From Paragordius varius (Eukaryota > Nematomorpha), in the NCBI GenBank assembly GCA_964247055.1, contig OZ176055.1, positions 6,448,001-6,512,000 of the forward strand: DNA of 64,000 nucleotides, written 5' to 3'. The notes beneath the pieces were generated by a model, which was given only the letters and a program-made list of their open reading frames with translations, did no database searches and had not been told where the DNA came from. The position numbers were made by a program, and so were the translations under genes. Positions 61,670-64,000 of the stretch are shown here, piece after piece. Position 1 is the stretch's first letter. Every line of letters begins with the position of its first letter.

Positions 61670-61999
61670 TTTGGTTTTGGTCCTTGTGAATGATATAATA
61701 AAGATATTAGCACTTTTCTGGTAACTACTCCACATCAGAAAATGAAAAATTTGTGCGTATTTTAAATTTTTTTGGTGAAGCTAAATGTTTAATCCATAAT
61801 ATCACTATTATTAACTATATATAAAGATCAAAACAATTTTTATAAGTTTATATTATATAAGTGAAACCAAAAGTTTTCTTATTTTTAAACCCGTCGAAAA
61901 TGGGTATATGCTCTTAAAATAAAGGTAAAGCGATAAAAAGTTTAATACACGGTACAGAAAATCGGCCCTTATAAAAGATATCCTCATGATGTATATATG

Positions 62000-62038
<39 letters not shown>

Positions 62039-63515
62039 TGTTAGAGAAATGTATCAGCTAATGCGTTTGATTGGGTTGACTATAAAAAAATTCCAAAAAA
62101 TGGTAATTTACTTATGAATTTATTTATAGGTAAATCTTAAAACGTAATCCCGACTTTTTTGAGTCATCATGTAAACGTTATAAAATTGTGAATAACACTT
62201 ATTCTACTTCGATGATGCTGATGCAATCACTTCAGAATTTTAATTAAAGGTTGGTTCGTTTTTTAAAATCAAGGTATTCTAAAAAAACAACTTTAAGATA
62301 AATTTTAAAACCAATGAGTTTTTAAACAAAATTCTGATGTGAAAGAAATGTTCAGCACAATCGATTATGTATAAAAAATGATTTTCTAATATGTTAAGGT
62401 ATTTTATATCGTTTCAATCATGCCTAATAGTATGAAGTACGCTTTAAAACTTTTGCTACAAATTAAATTTTTAAACAAGATATCCATTTTTTCGGAATAT
62501 TGATATTTAAATTTCGCATATATATAAATTTTGCACAATCTCTTGCAAATAACATTAGAAGACTTATGTCAAGCAAGAAAACTTGATTCGGACGTGATAA
62601 AAAATCATATGATCAAGTAAAACTTTTAGATATAGCAAGTGTGGTGGAGGGCACTTGACAGATATTAAATTATTTTGGAAACTATTTACATATATTATAG
62701 GCATGAAATTAATGATATAAATAGTTTTTTGGATAAATTTTGGCTAATTAACCTATTCAAATTGGGTGGATATAAAAGAGATAATTAGAAAAAATCTGCT
62801 AATATTTAAGAACAACGCATATAAAAATATGCTATATATATCAATTCCGTGAACCCGAAGAATTGAGTTTCGAAAATTTCTTAAACAATCAAATATTAAT
62901 GTAAAATTTTAAATCTCCGTTAAATAAGCGCTTTAACTAATGTAAGATATTTATTTCATCGTAAATTCATCTCGAATGTAATGTTATAATCAATTAAAAA
63001 TAATAATATGATATATTGCATAAACATCTTCTCATTATATTTGCAAATGAACTCCAAACAAAATGAGTAGGAAGACTCCATAATAAATAAGATATGTGCT
63101 AGTGAGTTTGAAAAACTTCAATAAATGCATATTGTATTAATTGTTTATCTTTTTGTGCTTTATTTGATAAATTTGGCTGAAAATGATCAAAATTATTTCC
63201 GTAACATTTGATTTGGGTGGCAAAATGTTACATTCATAAGCAAAAGACTTGAGTTAAGTGTTTTTTATCACCGATTTTTAAGTGTACACTTGCTGCATTA
63301 AGCAAACTTGCGTAACTTGCCACGCTCTTACAGGTCAAATAACTTTTTTATCACCCATAGTTCATGATATATTTTAGGGATATTTTTTGAAAAGAAGCAT
63401 TTAGCTTTCATTAAAAAAATTTTTTAATTAATAATATGCGCAAACGCCATTTTTTGATAGGGAGAAGTTGCCAGAAAAGTATAAATAACTTTCTAATCAC
63501 TTGTAATGGCCAAAA
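61670..63515. mobile_element. Fold-back element related to 37370-38400
   Basis: The left end near 61672 (TTTTGGTCCTTGTGAATGAT, then CTACTCCACATCAGAAAATG and GGTGAAGCTAAATG) is inverted at the right (CATTTAGCTTTCATT, CATTTTTTGATAGGGAGAAG, TAATCACTTGTAATGGCCAAAA). The interior (GATGATGCTGATGCAATCACTTC, AGTCATCATGTAAACG) matches the inner arms of the other member. More internal fragments continue at 63600-63720. About 1.85 kb, decayed. Confidence 0.65.
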
Positions 63516-63736
63516 TTAAAAATATATCAAAATTCTCAACACATTTATCCATAATATATATTTTATCAGGATATTTTTGAACATGATCTGAAAACGCTAC
63601 ATTTATTCTGAAGTATGGCAGAAAAGGTATAGAGTAGTTTAAGAGACTATAATATAATTCTTTCTATGTAGTTCGATGATGCTGAACATCACTTTAATTT
63701 GATCAAAAAACTTGCTCATCATATAGAAGCTAACAC

Positions 63737-63997
63737 TTTGAATCGAATTGGGGTATCTAAATACCCCAATTTATTTAATTTAATATTTTTTGAAACTACT
63801 GAAAAAACAGTCATTTGAATTTATGCTTCTATCCTGAAAAAAATTAAATATTAAGTTAAATCATCTAAATAAAATTTAGTTTCGACAAAAAACTTCCATA
63901 TCAAACTACTTTGACACCATTTTTTTTTACAACATTTGCAAAATATTTTGTTTTAATATTAACACTTCGATTCAAATTGGGGTATCTAAATACCCCA
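63737..63997. repeat. Direct repeat carrying near-perfect hairpins
   Basis: AACACTTTGAATCGAATTGG at 63732 and AACACTTCGATTCAAATTGG at 63961 are each followed by GGGTATCTAAATACCCCA. The first forms an 11-bp stem (AATTGGGGTAT / ATACCCCAATT) with a CTAA loop at 63746-63771; the second a 7-bp stem at 63979-63996. The 230-bp spacing may reflect ends of an element that runs past the window. Confidence 0.6.
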
Positions 63998-64000
63998 GAC

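Overview
The window is AT-rich metazoan nuclear DNA. Its genes are split by spliceosomal introns, and one of them is a secreted protein built of EGF-like modules plus a trypsin-like domain. The MFSD6-type transporter reads like arthropod or other ecdysozoan homologues, so an arthropod is the best guess. That is inference, and I cannot name a species. No tRNA, rRNA, CRISPR array, retrovirus-like or Polinton-like element was recognised.

Layout. 1-2800: the last exon of TIM22 (+), two decayed TIM22 copies, and an inverted pair of an unknown unit. 2875-6329 (+): a small secreted GH18 (chitinase-fold) protein whose catalytic motif is changed. 7062-10649 (-): mitochondrial HIBADH. 10694-12406 (+): an intronless SLC38A9-like lysosomal transporter, only 44 bp from the HIBADH start codon. 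14413-21562 (+): a 13-exon acyl-CoA synthetase of the 4-coumarate-CoA ligase/luciferase family. 22507-33982 (-): a gene with a signal peptide, eight EGF-like modules and a trypsin-like domain that has lost all three catalytic residues. 36807-48752 (-): its tandem paralogue, frameshifted near the end. 50659-60181 (-): an MFSD6-like transporter. 60182-64000: gene-free, repeat-rich.

The main structural event is a direct tandem duplication of about 14 kb (about 20893-34870 and 35243-49620). It carried the last two exons of the acyl-CoA synthetase and the whole EGF/pseudoprotease gene. Exons of the two copies align closely and introns much less. Several DNA transposons sit in one copy only, so they date to after the duplication, and at least one has a clean empty site in the other copy. 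The remnant synthetase exons in the second copy are broken.

Two introns are only 26 and 27 nt long. The 27-nt one lies in HIBADH, and its removal gives a protein with exactly the family length and alignment. Other introns here range from about 60 nt to several kb. The rest is non-autonomous DNA transposons: many hAT-type MITEs with CAGGGGTGTCC-like ends, a CACTA-ended element, large fold-back elements, a family with subterminal minisatellite repeats and a dispersed modular repeat. HIBADH (valine breakdown), the acyl-CoA synthetase and TIM22 (import of inner-membrane proteins) suggest mitochondrial roles, but they look like neighbours by chance and not a cluster.
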